Positions 32,833 to 45,981 of a DNA stretch of 64,000 nt are shown here, piece after piece (the stretch's first letter is position 1; every line of letters starts with the position of its first letter). The position numbers were made by a program, and so were the translations under genes. This stretch comes from Nipponacmea schrenckii. Its lineage: Eukaryota > Mollusca > Gastropoda > Lottiidae. The notes beneath the pieces are model-generated. The model saw only the letters and a list, made by a program, of their open reading frames with translations. It made no database searches and was not told where the DNA came from. The stretch is taken from positions 4,239,326 to 4,303,325 of the forward strand of contig JAUJPP010000005.1 in assembly GCA_030562195.1 (NCBI GenBank), given 5' to 3'.

Positions 32833-35654
32833 CCAGTTGATGCCACCGTGTTCTTTCTGAGATATGTAGGTGTTGGTATCAGAGTTACCGATCTACTTTC
32901 CCAGGAATTCTGAACACTAATGAAGTTCTTTGCATCAATAATTCATTTTTCATAGCGTTCAGAATCAGTGGTCGTTGAACCAGAATTAGCGATGGGACCC
33001 GAACTCCTAACTTGTGACTTTCAATCAGGCTAAAGCGTGCCTTCATACAGCAACGATACACCTTTTACTTCCAAATCGCCATCTTTGGGAAGGCGGAATA
33101 TATCGTGCTCTCGATGTAGCATCAATTAAATCATTATATATCCTATAAGAGTTTTTATTGCATCCCAAAAATTGGAAATAAAAGTGCAGAATCAAAGTAT
33201 GAGTGCCAAATCTACAGGTGACGAAATGAAATCAAAAATGCTCGTGGCACGCGATTCTCACGAGCATTGCAATAATCAGTTCACAATAGTATCAATACGC
33301 ATGTCAGTGAAGTTGTCAAAACGTGTGAACTAAAATTAGATCGTTGTAAGTTATTCTCATATTTTGTTCATGTATAGAACGCTGATATTACCGTTAGATT
33401 TTTAAAATATTTGATTTGGTAACATGAATATATGAAGCATAAAAATCTACCGGAAATTTATTTCTCAACCAAAACCAATTCGGTTCTGGAATAAATACAC
33501 CGTCCTTGATTTAGTTGCAACTTCAAAGAATATCGTCAATTTTTATCGATATTAATGCATGGTTTATGTGAGAGACTTCATATTAACTTGTTCCCACCAG
33601 TCGCTGTATGCATTGATGAGGCAATTGGTTTTTAGTGAGCTTTAGAATACTATTTTCTATTGATTAATAAAACATGTTGCGCTTTTACCATTTATTATCG
33701 GGTGGCATTAAAAAATATAGTCGACGAGGCTCCTATGATGGCCATAGATGGGGCTGTAAGGTTCGAACTCTGGAAATGACCCCTGCCCTTTTCAGTTTTC
33801 ACATTTAATGCCCACGATCTCGAATATAAGGTGGAAGTGCCTGTAGAGCTAGGGATTTTATCAATTTTAGAAAAAAAAATTGGTAATCTAGTCACACAAA
33901 ATACATTAAAAATCAGTTGTTCCCAATTTACTTTACTCTTTTTTAATTGTCAATTTTCATCCATTTTTTTTTTTTTTTTTTGGTTAAAAAATAGAATAAA
34001 GAATTTGCACTTATATAAAGTATTATAGCCATAAAAATATTTCCTTTGTTGTGTTACACTTTCAGTTAAAAGTGCATTACTTGGAGAAAAAAAAATATCA
34101 TTTGAAAAATTAAATAAGAATTGTGTAAACGATGATATGGGTGAACGAATTTCAATATAGAAAATTCAATCACAAAAGTTGATTTATGGCTAATTTTATT
34201 TTTAATCTATACCGCAATTGCAAATTAATAAATTTGACATTTTTATTTTGTGAAAATTCTGAGAATACGCTGAGGTTATTATTAAAAAATTACGTGTTGT
34301 GGTATTATTTGCGGAGTGTGTAAAAAGAGTAGGTCAAAGAAGGTCGCCCTGTTGCCTTTCATTGATATTATAATTTTCTTTACAAATCTTATAATACAAA
34401 ACATTTCAGAAAATTTTTGAAAAGTTAGCTGTACTATATATGAAAAGAGACAACTCTGTCGCCTACCTTGTAATTTTTTTTTATTTTTTAAAGCGCGGGT
34501 CAAATTATGCTTATCTTCGAAAAGGAATTTATTTCGAAAAGGAATTTATTTTTTATGTTACGATTTTTTAAGATTAAAAGTCTATTTTCATTTATACTGA
34601 TAGGAATATAGCATATTTCTTTGTAATTTTTAAATTATGATCACAATTGACCAAAATGGCTTATCGTTAAATAGTATTTATAGCTTGAATAGCAAAACCA
34701 ATTCAATTTGAATGTAAACAAGTATGACCAAGTATCAAGTTGTCTTGTCCAACAATAGCAAACATCCTCGGGTCATTATTGATCAATTATATAGCCACTG
34801 GACATCGGTCAATTGCTTTTCTGCGAGACTGAGACGACGCGCGTGCCACTAAGGTGACACGTTCGCGGCACGCGCCTACGAGATTAAATAGTCAAGTAGA
34901 TCTAATGACAGTTGTCGCTATTGTTATTAGATACCGTTATTTTGTCAATGGTTTCGAGTCCATACTGCAGTAATTTAGATGCATCTGATATGAATTTATT
35001 TAATTAGAATTTTTTATGTCTATGAAGAAGTGGGCCAAAAATAAATTTCTAAGAATTCCATCCAAAATATTTAAATTAATATTTCGGCAGCAATTCAAAA
35101 TCGTAAACCATCTAATGATTGTCATGGTGCATTTAAATTTGTTTGTTACCCTACCCATCCCTAAGAACATCTACATGTCCGACTATATACACGTCGTTCA
35201 GAAACAATAAACACGCTAATCATTCGTCTTTCGCCAATTACGATTCATTCCAGTCCAACCAGAAGAAACTGATTTAAAGGTCTCATCAGGTCTGTTAAAA
35301 AATCTGAAGAACACGCGCTTGCGGTCAGTCTATTGACTTGGGTACCATTTTCTCACGGTACGGAACTGTCGTTTTTAATATTTTAGTCCTAGAAACTCAA
35401 TCAGCGTGTGATATTTGTGCTAATCGACGACTATTTTCAATTAAAGACCGGACAACCAAGATCATTATAAGATCGACAATATCAAAACATAGTGTCATCT
35501 TTCTCACTGCTTAATTTCTGATATGAAAACCGTTTTAAACGACTCCGTGTATTAACTGATGAACTCTTATGTTTCGGTATGATTTCTTTTGTTTTTACAA
35601 CAAAAAAAATTTCCATCAATATGTATGTCGTAAACTTTACATATAATGTCATAT
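32833..35654. other. Gene-free AT-rich DNA
   Basis: Nothing recognised apart from a 17-base T run near 33967. Short frames (64-73 codons) have no resemblance to known families. Su(H)-type octamers occur at 33254 and 35350 but without context to call them functional. Confidence 0.5.
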
Positions 35655-36010
35655 TAAGCTTTTAGACTTTATTATAAAAGAATTTTTAGATGTTTTGATA
35701 AAAACTGTCCAAAAGGCTGTCAGTATTTTTAGATGCTAAATCTGTCACCTTTGTGATGTAAGAATATATATCTTTTAGATGTTGTGATATAATGTTTTTT
35801 AGATGTCATAATATAAAAATTTTGGATGTCAAGTTTTATATATGTTTTATAGACAGTTCAGACAACGTGATGGAACAGTGGTATACAATGCCATCAAATA
35901 TATTTCGATCTTATGTTATATTTTTCGATCTTATGTTATATTTTTAGATCTTATGATATATTTTTAGATCTTATATAGATTTTTTAGATCTTTTATTCAC
36001 GTTTTAGACA
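35655..36010. repeat. Degenerate repeat of TTTTTAGATCTTATGATATA
   Basis: A loose series of TTTTAGATGTT / TTTTTAGATCTTATGTTATA units that becomes regular (~20 bp) from 35905 to 35995. Confidence 0.7.
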
Positions 36011-37017
36011 TATTATATTGTTACTTGTGAACGTAATCATAAGAAGAATTATGGAGACCTAAAGCAGTTATCAGTTTCTTTGGTATCAGTTGCCTTTCTA
36101 GCGATGAGAATAATCACAGGCGACGTCCATCACAATTTTGTGCCGACGGAACCCGACACATGTTTGGAAATTAAAATAGGAAGAATTCCCAGGAATTCTT
36201 AGAGAGTTAATATAATAGTGATCCGTCAAAGACGGCGGAAAATTTTTAAATCACTGCGCTGTACAATGAAACAAAACATGGGAAATTGTCGCTGATTATT
36301 TACAAAGTTAGCCACAATTAAATCAACATCAAGCCTTCGGTCGAACACGATTCACAACTACCTCGACTTTTAACAGCTCGTGGTCATGTGCTCTACTGAC
36401 TCGCATTTACGAATAAACAATCGAACGCAGCAGGCGTGGGAAAAAGACGATTCGTCAATGTTAATGATGTAAGCGGTATTGCATTCACTTCTGCTCTGAA
36501 CTGCACGTGAATAGCAGACACCTTAGATTATGTGGAATATGTCCGTTTTAAGAGCTTTTCTCGAGAATTAAAACCCCTCTGAGTAAACAGGTGACAAAGG
36601 AAGCATTGTTTTAGTAGGTTTCGTACATTTGTTTAAAGTTGGGGTGTCCCTGGATTAGAGCCTCGGTTACATGTTTGGTATCGTGATGATGGGGTTTGTT
36701 TTCGGTATTATTTATGATTATTGTTTTGATCAGTGTCATATCGGCATCTTCGTCATACAATGACGACCTTTTTCTGTTCCCATGGTCGAGCACCGATCGT
36801 AGTCTAAATTGTCAAGTCCCTGAAAATACCCTTTTCCTCAGTGTGGATCCTCCGATTGCAAATACAGTAGTTGATAGTGCACAGTTGTAGAAGGTAGTCC
36901 GGCTTTGAAATGCCGAGGAGGATTCCTTCAAACGACCAAATTTAATGTTCCCCTTTCGACAGAAAACGAAAAAAAAACAGATAACATTGGGAGAAAACTA
37001 GATATGTAACCACGGAG
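36011..37017. other. Intergenic, nothing recognised
   Basis: No gene supported. CGTGGGAA, a Su(H)/RBPJ consensus, lies at 36435-36442, about 3.9 kb upstream of the HEY start. Whether it is used is unknown. Confidence 0.4.
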
Positions 37018-37200
37018 TGTGAAAGTCCGATGACCTTGAATAAGTCATCTCACTCACAATTCCAGTCAACCCAGCTGTAAATGTGCACGGATAATTCAGG
37101 AAAGATCAATGCCAAGAGGTTTGCCCAAGGACCAGCTGGTAGAAAGGATTCCTGTCACGGTGAACATGTGAACCTAAGTTGTTATTCTTGTAAAATATAG
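37018..37200 (+). mobile_element. SINE body copy
   Basis: Near-collinear with 42265-42450: GTGTGAAAGTCCGATGACCT, then TCCAGTCAACCCAGCTGTAA, ACCAGCTGGTAGAAAGGATT and TTCTTGTAAAATATA. The A-box/B-box head is not visible, so the copy is 5' truncated or belongs to a related family. Confidence 0.8.
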
Positions 37201-37499
37201 TTGTTTTTTGTAACCACACGTAAGTCTAACTTTAAGATCAACTGTAAAACTACGATTACGTTTACTAGCCAATTTAATGTGGGTTTAAATGTAATCTAAA
37301 TATTGACTGACAACAGGTGAAAGATCACAAGTTTTTAACTTTTTAATCGATTCTGGCTTTCACTGAGGTGACGACAGATTCAACTTGGTGTGTTCACTTA
37401 AATTCCCTCGTAAAGCTTGACATATTTCTTCCTTTTCTCTCGGTAAGACAAAGTATATGTTGTAGGGCGTTCAGCACCAAATCGGAAATGGTCGTTGTC

Positions 37500-37775
37500 T
37501 TTGAACCAGCCCAATCTCTCCCTTTGAAACACCCTCGTTCATTTGGTACTTATGTACTTACACTTCCCAGCACAGTATGGATTCAATACTCGGCCTTGAA
37601 CGACCACTCCCCTTTGTCCTGTTGTACGGTCGTCGACTTTGAACGAGCTCAATCGTTCCTATGGACCATCCATCGTTCATTTGGTACTTATGTACTGACG
37701 CTTCCCAAGCAATCATGGATCGAACACGTTTCTTCCTTTATTATTGGCCTTGACTTGCACGTTGGTTCCCATGGA
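37500..37775 (+). repeat. 138-bp tandem duplication within an unexplained 158-codon frame
   Basis: TTTGAACCAGCCCAATC (37500) and TTTGAACGAGCTCAATC (37638) start two copies of a 138-bp unit. The shared TTCATTTGGTACTTATGTAC block lies at the same place in each. 138 is divisible by 3, so a frame at 37368-37844 (158 codons) stays open through both, encoding FE-x-AQS and RSFGTYVLTLP twice. I find no family, and no splice sites or promoter were noted. Confidence 0.75.
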
Positions 37776-37844
37776 CGGTGTCGATATCTACGTGTCCGAG
37801 TTAACGAAATGTCGGGCGTAAGATGCAGTGGAAATTGTGAATGA

Positions 37845-38984
37845 CGACATTCCAGTGACAACGTGCCGAGTCTAGCATAATATTCAATCAAATAAATAAT
37901 ATGTTTGAAATTGGACTAACGTTTGAAGAATGTCAAGTGAGGCTTATAACTTTGAAGTAGATTCACGACTTTTCTTATATTTTTATGTATAAAATTATGA
38001 ATTAATTAGAACTGAAATGTGTTTCAATGGTAAGAGTCGACCATTCTTCTGTGCTGAACATATCAATAAGGTTTCTCCATTAACTTCGCATGTACTATTA
38101 TGATATGCTCTCAATTAGAATTATGAACTATTATATAAGCCAAGCCATGCTCTCAAAAGTAATACTTAAGTGTGTCCATTGAAACGATATAATGATGTTC
38201 TCAAATTTTACTTGTGCAATTGATGTAACTTCGTTATGCTCTTTTCAATTTCTTTAATGCTTAGCCTATTTTCTCAAACTTCCACATGCTCTCAAATTTT
38301 ATACTTCTTATCTTCCCACTACAGCAATGCAATATATTGTTGTTACGTGAAAAATTCAACGAAAATATCGAGGCGGTGTAAAAGTAATAAGTTATGAATG
38401 AGATGATGACGTCATAACGTCTTTCCTTCATTTGAAGAATCAAAATGAAATTTGAATAAGTTCAAGAAGGTTACGCCGGTCAAGTGGTTATTGCTTTTTG
38501 AAATATAATACGAGCTACGTGTCGGCCATTGCAACATTCAATTCATCAAATTCACGATTTTACCCATTTATTTCCGTTGATGAGTGACTTTTAAGGTTCA
38601 TAAAGAATATATAAATTATGATATTTCTTACTGTAAACTTCTACACTAACGACAAATTCTTGCGGAACGTATACTTGTGATGCTGGATAACTTGACTGGT
38701 TTTCTTTGAAATCTATGCATCGTTTATTTTGGACAAATAGGCTATTTGTGTATAATTGATTCGGATCATCAATTTTATTGTTGCTTTGTGGGTTGATTTA
38801 TATTATGGATTTTGGAACATCGAATTTGTTTGTGGCAAGTTGATATATTTTGGAGCATATAGTTGATTTGGAAAAAGATTACATTGTGCTTAGTTAAATT
38901 GGAAACGAGCTTGTGTATAGTTGATTTGGAATTCAGATAAGTCCCTTGAAATAGAGTTGTTTCGGACAAAATATAACTAGGACT
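37845..38984. other. Intergenic, degenerate simple sequence
   Basis: Scattered 'ATGCTCTCAA' repetitions (38105-38300) and 'GTTGATTTGGA' repetitions (38800-38935). No gene. Confidence 0.5.
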
Positions 38985-39412
38985 TTAATAAAACAATTAG
39001 AAGCTTGGATTTAAATTAAATAATTTGGTTGAAATAATTAGAACTTTAAGATCAACAATTAGAACAGTAATCAAAACAATTCGAACTTTAGTCAAAACAA
39101 TTCGAACTTTAGTCAAAACAATAAGAACTTAAGTAAAAACGACGAGAACTGTAGTCAAAACAATTAGAACTTAAATCAAAACAATTGGAACTTTAGTCAA
39201 AACAATAAGAACTTAAGTCAAAACAATTAGAATTTTAATCAAAACAATTATATTTTTTATCAAAACAATTAGAACTTAAATCAAAACAATTGGAACTTTA
39301 GTCAAAAAAATTATAACTTTAATCAAAACAATTAGAACTTAAATCAAAACAATTAGAATTTTAGTCAAAAAAATTAATCTTTAGTCAAAACAATTAGAAC
39401 TTTTAGAATTAG
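38985..39412. repeat. 21-bp minisatellite (CAATTAGAACTTTAGTCAAAA)
   Basis: About 18 units, degenerate at the left edge and regular from 39055. No coding potential. It lies 0.9 kb upstream of the HEY leader. Confidence 0.9.
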
Positions 39413-39766
39413 AACGATCTTAAAATATACAAGTAAACAATTATTCTTTAGAAAGGGTAGAAACCGGCGCTTGATGAACAAATATAAGAACTTATTTGGA
39501 TTCGAAAAAAATGTTATTTTTGGAAAGCAGAAATTCTGAGTTTGTATTTGAAGTAGGGGCTGAAGATATATTCGAAAATTAGGGTAACGACGTCAATTTA
39601 GTGAGGGTTATGACCATCTGCTCGTGATATCTCCCGCCTTGGTCAGTGTATATTAATTGATAGGAGAACTTTACCGTTAGTCGGCGTTATGCCAATATGA
39701 CATGTCAAATGCTTCCTTCTTTTTTATTACAGTAACAAACTTGATGGAATTGTTCTGAATAGAATG

Positions 39767-39774
39767 TTCCCACG
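39767..39774 (-). promoter_or_regulatory. Candidate Su(H)/RBPJ site upstream of HEY
   Basis: TTCCCACG, reverse complement CGTGGGAA, is an exact match to the high-affinity Su(H) consensus YGTGRGAA. It is ~290 bases upstream of the predicted transcription start of a HEY gene, the classic direct Notch target class. Only one site is seen in the proximal 400 bases and no head-to-head paired site. Confidence 0.55.
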
Positions 39775-40019
39775 CATAGCTCGTGTCAGTCTCGCGTTCA
39801 ACGTATTCAACTGTCACCTGCTGGGCGGAACATGAATAACTAACGACTATTTTGTCAACAAAGTTTCCGAATTGGTAAAATACGACTTCTTCAAGGGAAA
39901 AACAAGTTTTAATTAACTAAAATTTGAGATTTTGTGGGGTCTTTGTTGAGATTTTTTATATAAAATTTAAATGTTTAGTTATATAAATGATAAGTTATTA
40001 GAAAATGTTTAGCGGCAAG

Positions 40020-40061
40020 CACGTGGTCTAGTATATATTTAGCAGACGACGTGTTCATTAT
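40020..40061 (+). promoter_or_regulatory. HEY core promoter: E-box, TATA box and initiator
   Basis: CACGTG (40020-40025), a binding site for HEY/HES-type repressors, lies 7 bases before TATATATTTA (starting 40032). An initiator-like TTCATTA places the start near 40057, ~25 bases on. The leader from there to 40350 contains no ATG, so 40351 is the first start codon. CACGCG at 40211-40216 within the leader is another class-C-type site. Autorepression is known for HES/HEY genes and is inferred here. Confidence 0.6.
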
Positions 40062-40350
40062 TCCGAGGACTGGGCGAACATCTGTCATCAGAAATAGCAT
40101 ACAACCAATCAGAAACCCGGGTGTCAAACGCTGGCTCAGGAGCGTGCACGAGAAGCCACCGCGCGCCTGTCAATCAACGACCGTTTGTCACGACAACTGT
40201 GCATTGCGTGCACGCGGCCGTACTTTTATCGCACGTATTGCAAGACCTTGTGTTAGTTTTGATTGAACGTTGGTCAGGAAAGGACCTATATCCGCTAGGA
40301 CACTCTTACTTTATTTTGTGCCTTCCTTTAAATTCTGAACTTGAAGAAAA

Positions 40351-43300
40351 ATGAAACGAAGCTTCAGTGATGTGGACAGTGATGGGGACGATGTCTTTGA
40401 TGACGATTCTCTGAAAGCAGGGTAAGTCATACTTTTTGTGTTTTTAAATATTTCGTTTCATATTTTCATACAGTAACTAGCAGCAAATGCAGTAGTAAAT
40501 ATTTGTGTTTTTGAAACGTTCCGGCCAGCCGTTGGTACATGCACAGACTTAGTCTCGCTTATTGTCGGACACGTGCATAACATTATGCAGACCCGTGATC
40601 TACATGTGTACGCAGCCGCTCGCCGGACATGTTTCAACTTTTGTCTGAAATTCTGTTAATTATTTTCGCATTTAGCTTTCGGACGGCTTTGGATACTTAC
40701 GTTTGTGCAACTTGGTACATTTCTTTCACAAGTAATTGCATAACTATGACAGTATAAATTCACATTGCATGTACATGTGCGTTTGCGTTTGACGATGTGC
40801 AGGCTTACCATGTGAATCATTGGTCACTACAGAACAATGGAGAATTATTTCAGAAAATTACTTCCGATGATGTCATAGTCTTAATGTCCCCGGATCAATT
40901 TTCCATTTTCCGGAACGACTGTTAAAATTGCCTTCCGAAACTCTTTCATCAGCTTCAAGAAAAATTCTGGATAATTATTTTGATGGATACTGCTGTAAGA
41001 TGATTTGATATCTATAATATCTACAATTTTAGAATTATGGGTGGAATTAACCTCGTAAAACAATGTCTAGTATAGCATCATTGAAGATTGGATTTGATAT
41101 TAGACAAGAGTCAAAGCAAATGAATGGAGTTTTACGTCCTACTCCTATGCAACCTTATGGGCTAATGTAGACGAATGAGCTATATAAAATACAGAGAAAA
41201 ATATCCCCAATATATCATTTAATTTCAGATCCCCATCGTCTCAGAGCTGCCAAGTAACAGACAGAAAGAAACGTCGAGGGGTAAGCATACATTTCTGTGT
41301 TCAAACCAAATAGACGAGCCGGTTGGAGCATCAAGATAAATCGGAATCATAGAGACTGTAATGAGTTCCCCTCGTCCAAAATTAAATTTTGAAAGTTTAA
41401 AATATATTTCCAAAAAGGTTGAATTGTAATGAATGTTATTTTTATTTATAGATCATTGAAAAGAGGAGACGCGATAGAATAAATTCCAGTCTCACAGAAT
41501 TACGACGTCTCGTACCGTCCGCTTTTGAAAAACAGGTAAGACAGTTTAACAATTCTTTATATATGTATATAAACGATTCTGAGTCAGTGACCGTATACCT
41601 TTAAGAATTGGTATTATTTTGAATACAAGGATTGGAATTTTCAAATTAAAAATTTATAAAATGTATAAGACAGGGATGTTTGTTATGGCCCTTTCATTTC
41701 TTGTAATTCACCAATGACCGTACGATTTAGGTATAAGCCTTGGATGTGCTTTATGACCATTCCTTTTCACATTGCATTCTAATGTACCATGAATTGTGTG
41801 GCAATTAAAGCCTTGTTTTTACATTTATATGAAAACTACCGTTATTGTATTCCAAATGCATTTAACGAAATTTATGAGCGAAATTTTATCTTGAATTGTC
41901 TGATTAATGTAATCTAAGAAGGAAACGGAATAACTTTTATGGACTTAATAGACAATAACTCAGAAATAATTAGGCATCAATTTTTTGAAGTAAAAACATT
42001 TGTTTGGGTTCAAATGATGAAGATAACGCGAAATGTCAACCAATTAGGCAAATATACTGGAATAACATTCTAGACAATGAAAATACTAAATCATACATGC
42101 TGACAAGTGAAACAAGATTTAAATATGTAATTTAAAAAATGTTTATTTTTATCGGAAATCGTATCCTTTAACGTAGAACTTCGTCGGGAGATAATCGAAT
42201 TTTTTTCAAAATTTTCTTGCTATTTACAATTTATTTTGCTGTCAGTATTTTAATCTCAATCGGTGTGTGACAGTCCGATGACCTTGAATAAGTCATCTTC
42301 ACTCATAATTCCAGTCCACCCAGCTGTAAATGGGTACGGATAATCCGGGACAGATCAATGGCAAGAGGTTTGGCCAAGGACCAGCTGGTAGAAAGGATCC
42401 CTGTCACGGCGGACTTGTGAACCTAAGTTGTTATCCTTGTAAAATATACTCGTTTCCCACAATGTCCAATAATGCCTATTTGTCTTGAACTTCGTTTAAG
42501 GACAATTAAATGTTAAATTTATTGTGCTACACTCGACACAGATGTAAAAGTGAAAAAATCTAAGTGAAAACACACAATTAAATCTCAAAAAAAAAAAAAA
42601 CTTAATCGAAACAGTTCAAGTGAGTTTTTAATTAGACCTCGGTATATCAAATAAGCGTTAATATTTGTCGACAAAAAATAAACTTTGGACAGAAGTGGAG
42701 CCGGAAATTAGCCATTTAGATAGTCTTTTTGGGTGCGTGAGTACTAACGGCTATACGTGTTGAATGAATCGTTTTCTGAAAGCTGAAAGCCGAGACTCGA
42801 ACACTCCCTGATTTTGTGGATTGGGTGACAAAAGACTGACACGCTTTTGGGATCAGCTTATATGCTCGACTGTCAATTTGGTACCCTTAAAAATGGTCTA
42901 TTAAGTTTTTGAATTGCCTTCATCAATTTTTTCCTGTTATTATCAGGTTCATTGCCTTGAATATTCAAAAGTTGTTACATCAAATAGTTTAAAATCTTGG
43001 ATTTTTGAGAATCCGTGTGAAACGTGTCTAGGCATAAATTTAGTAATATTTTTGTGATGAAAATAACGTTTATTTATTCTCTAAAGGTATGATATTTCAC
43101 AGCTCGTAAAGTTAGTCCACTTCCTCAATTTTATTCATTCCTTTTGAGGCTAGGGTACATTGATGGTAGTGTTCGGTATATCTTTAGGGGACAGTCCAAT
43201 CCATTAGTACCCAACCTTTATGTAGTAAATAATAACCCCGTTGCCCCTTCCATAAACCGTCTGGCAATTGACCGGTCGAATCATTCCGATCGCTAAATTC

Positions 43301-45981
43301 AAGGACTAGGCATATAAAAAACGGAACAAACTCCACGTTTACTTTATTAGGGTCGGGACATTGAGGTTGTGAGAACTCTAACGGATTTCTTTGATTTTCT
43401 CAAGGATATCTGATCAAAATTTATCGATATAGGACTTGCACATGCCGGAGTAAACGAACTATGCCCAAAACTTATGTCAGTGTTGTTTTTGAAACCTGGG
43501 TGAATTCGTTTAATTCGTCAAACCCTATTGACTTCGCCACATTTTCCACTATTTGCTTCCGTATATACGAAGTCATTTTATTTGCTTTAGAACACCCCGA
43601 ATGTTTGCAGAATTTATTTGATTACAAACTAAAGCGAATAGCATTTACTTGGTGTAAACCGTGGTGCATATCTCGACTGGAAAAAAATTCGCAGATGTTT
43701 TTTCTGTGCGACCGTCCCCCGTGTACCTTGGCTGGGAGAAAATAACAAATTGGGCCGAAAAGCTTCGATATTCACCCTTGACAAATTTTTAACCCGCGTT
43801 CAGATTCGATGTGATTATATTTGCTAGGCATTTTAGTTTAGAATTATTTGACTTTGTATTTAATGATGCAGACATTTCTTCAATTTACATTTGTTTTCTT
43901 TTTTTTCTTTGTCAAGTGAATATTTTTATTAAGGAGTTCGGTATATACTCAGTAGAATTCAATCAATTTATCTATGGAAGTAATTTTAGACTTAGGACAC
44001 CGCTGATTTTTTAACATGTTACACATGCCATAGCATATGTAGGTGAAACTGAAAATGTGTTTTATAAAAGATTCAGCTTTAATGTATTATGTACTAATGT
44101 ATGATTTTATTATTGTTGCAGGGATCAGCTAAGCTGGAAAAAGCTGAAATTTTGCAAATGGCGGTCGATCACCTAAAGATGCTGCATCAGAAAGGTATGT
44201 TTCTCTAAAAATATTATCATTTTGACATTTCGTGAAATTCTGCGACGTTGTGTGCTAAGAGACATATCGCGTTTGATACGGGGTGGTATTTTCTTATACT
44301 TTGTTCCAAGACGTTATTGCTAACGCTACGAGGTTAGGTAGCGGTTATAGCCATCGTGCGTTCGATGAGGAACAGAGTCTCGGTATGTTCACACCATTGA
44401 CAACAATGACAACCACAAAAATGGCCAAACTGTTGCGATTAGTAACACAAAAGTCTGAGATCTAAGCGTTTGACTTAATCTGTTTGTATGTATTTTGGCT
44501 TTCACTCAAACAACCTGTCGAAGTCGGTGTGTGTTAGTATGAATTACTCTTGTTTGCATCCTCATCATTGTGTCTTTATCACCCAGACCATCAGTCTCTA
44601 TGCATTGCTTTGATTTACACCCGAACGATCGCGGCTATCCAAATTGTATGCTTAGCCTAAATTAATCGTGTTTGTCTTCTAATCACTTATACCCGATCAC
44701 AAAGTCGTTTGAATATCTTCTCAAAACCAGCAATTTCATTCGAAATTCTTTCTGGATAATCCTAACTATACCAATTTGTCGTCTGTTCGGAGTCTGCATA
44801 AAAACGCGGGAAAAAGCTCTTTACATATCGTCTGTTTTGTGTAGAAATCACGTGAAGCTTATTAAAGGTAGATTATCGTGTGATATCGATATAATCCTAG
44901 CGACTGGTGTGAGAACCAAATTTTCACCGCCAATATTTTGCCAGATTTCTTTTTTTGGGCCTCCGTCATGAGAAAGTTAGAAAATCGAAAGGCAGTGTTT
45001 GCTCTCGATGCGATGAGTAAACGAGCTAATCTTTTTCCATTTTTTATTTTTATTTGGTTAATAGAATATTTAAAAAACGTCAATTGATACATAGATCCAA
45101 AAATAAACCCACTGGCCTTGGTCGTGATGTGTTCATGTGTGTGATTATCTTGAGCAATTAGTTGAAAAATGCCGATTATGCAACCAGAAAGTTTGTGACT
45201 GGAAACGCGGACTTCACAGTAGACATGGCGCGAACCAAATCTTGAATGCCAACGCCTAACGACCATTTACTAGGGAAAATCTTTTCATTATATCTTCAAG
45301 TGTTTCTTTTTGTCCATTTCAGGTATTAACTCATACAATTTCGACCCACACACCCTTGCCACGGACTACAGAACGGTTGGTTACCGAGAGTGTGCTGCCG
45401 AAGTTGCCCGATACCTTGTTGCCGTTGAAGGATTAGACATTCAAGATCCTTTGAGAATGCGTCTACTCAGTCATCTACAGTGTTACTCAGCTCAACGTGA
45501 AGCCGCTAAAGCAGCTATGCCCAATTCCAGTTGGCCACCAATGGCATACGGAGGATACAACTCCCAATACGGAAGTTCGACCATACCATCCATGGGAGGG
45601 GTTCTCAATACACAGCATTCTCATCAACAAGACCACGTTTCCATGACGTCCCAAGCTCAATCAGTGGTGCAATCGACGCCATCTTTCACCGACACCAGAC
45701 TTAACCAATCAGATTCTTCCTTACATTCACACATGCGCCTTCAGTCTTCCGGAAGTGTTGGATCCCACGTTTCTTCTATGAACAGTTCTTCCCAGGTGTC
45801 TCAAATCTCCCCACCTCTGCTCTCCTCGTTCCCTCAACTACATTCCCAGTTTTCGGTGCCTTTAACCGCCAATTCTATGTCCCAGAACATGGCGCCTATT
45901 TACAATCCTTCCACCACGACAGCCGGCCAACATAATGGAGTCAAGCCATATCGGCCATGGGGTGCTGAATTCGCGTACTGA
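40351..45981 (+). CDS. hey: HEY bHLH-Orange transcriptional repressor
   Basis: Five coding exons, 40351-40421, 41229-41280, 41452-41535, 44122-44194 and 45323-45981, join to 312 residues. The acidic N-terminus starts [14 protein letters not shown]. The basic region has KKRRG with Gly41, where Hairy/E(spl) proteins have Pro; Gly is the HEY hallmark. bHLH spans ~37-93 ([11 protein letters not shown]...[19 protein letters not shown] in pieces). The Orange domain is ~109-155 with [13 protein letters not shown] Ser/Gln-rich region follows, and the YRPW motif is at 303-306. HEY proteins are nuclear dimeric repressors acting downstream of Notch and binding CACGTG/CACGCG sites. The final residues GAEFAY replace the usual TE(I/V)GAF-type end. 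The start is supported by an ATG-free leader and TATA/E-box promoter. Introns are clean; intron 3 (2.6 kb) carries a SINE. Confidence 0.97.
41125..41165 (-). mobile_element. SINE 3' tail in HEY intron 2-upstream region
   Basis: GAATGGAGTTTTACGTCCTA CTC is the reverse complement of the tail GAGTAGGACGTAAAACTCCATTC seen in the other SINE copies. It lies within HEY intron 1. Confidence 0.65.
42265..42450 (+). mobile_element. SINE body copy in HEY intron 3
   Basis: It matches 37018-37200 over ~180 bases with scattered substitutions, sense-oriented relative to HEY. Same landmarks: TCCAGTCCACCCAGCTGTAA, GACCAGCTGGTAGAAAGGAT and TATCCTTGTAAAATATA. Confidence 0.8.

Noticed and set aside
40121..40354. 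77-codon frame ending on the HEY start codon
   Set aside because: Begins with GTG, not ATG; the HEY leader has no ATG, so it is unlikely to be translated.
43461..43745. 94-codon plus frame inside HEY intron 3
   Set aside because: No splice sites continuing the frame and no family resemblance; treated as chance.
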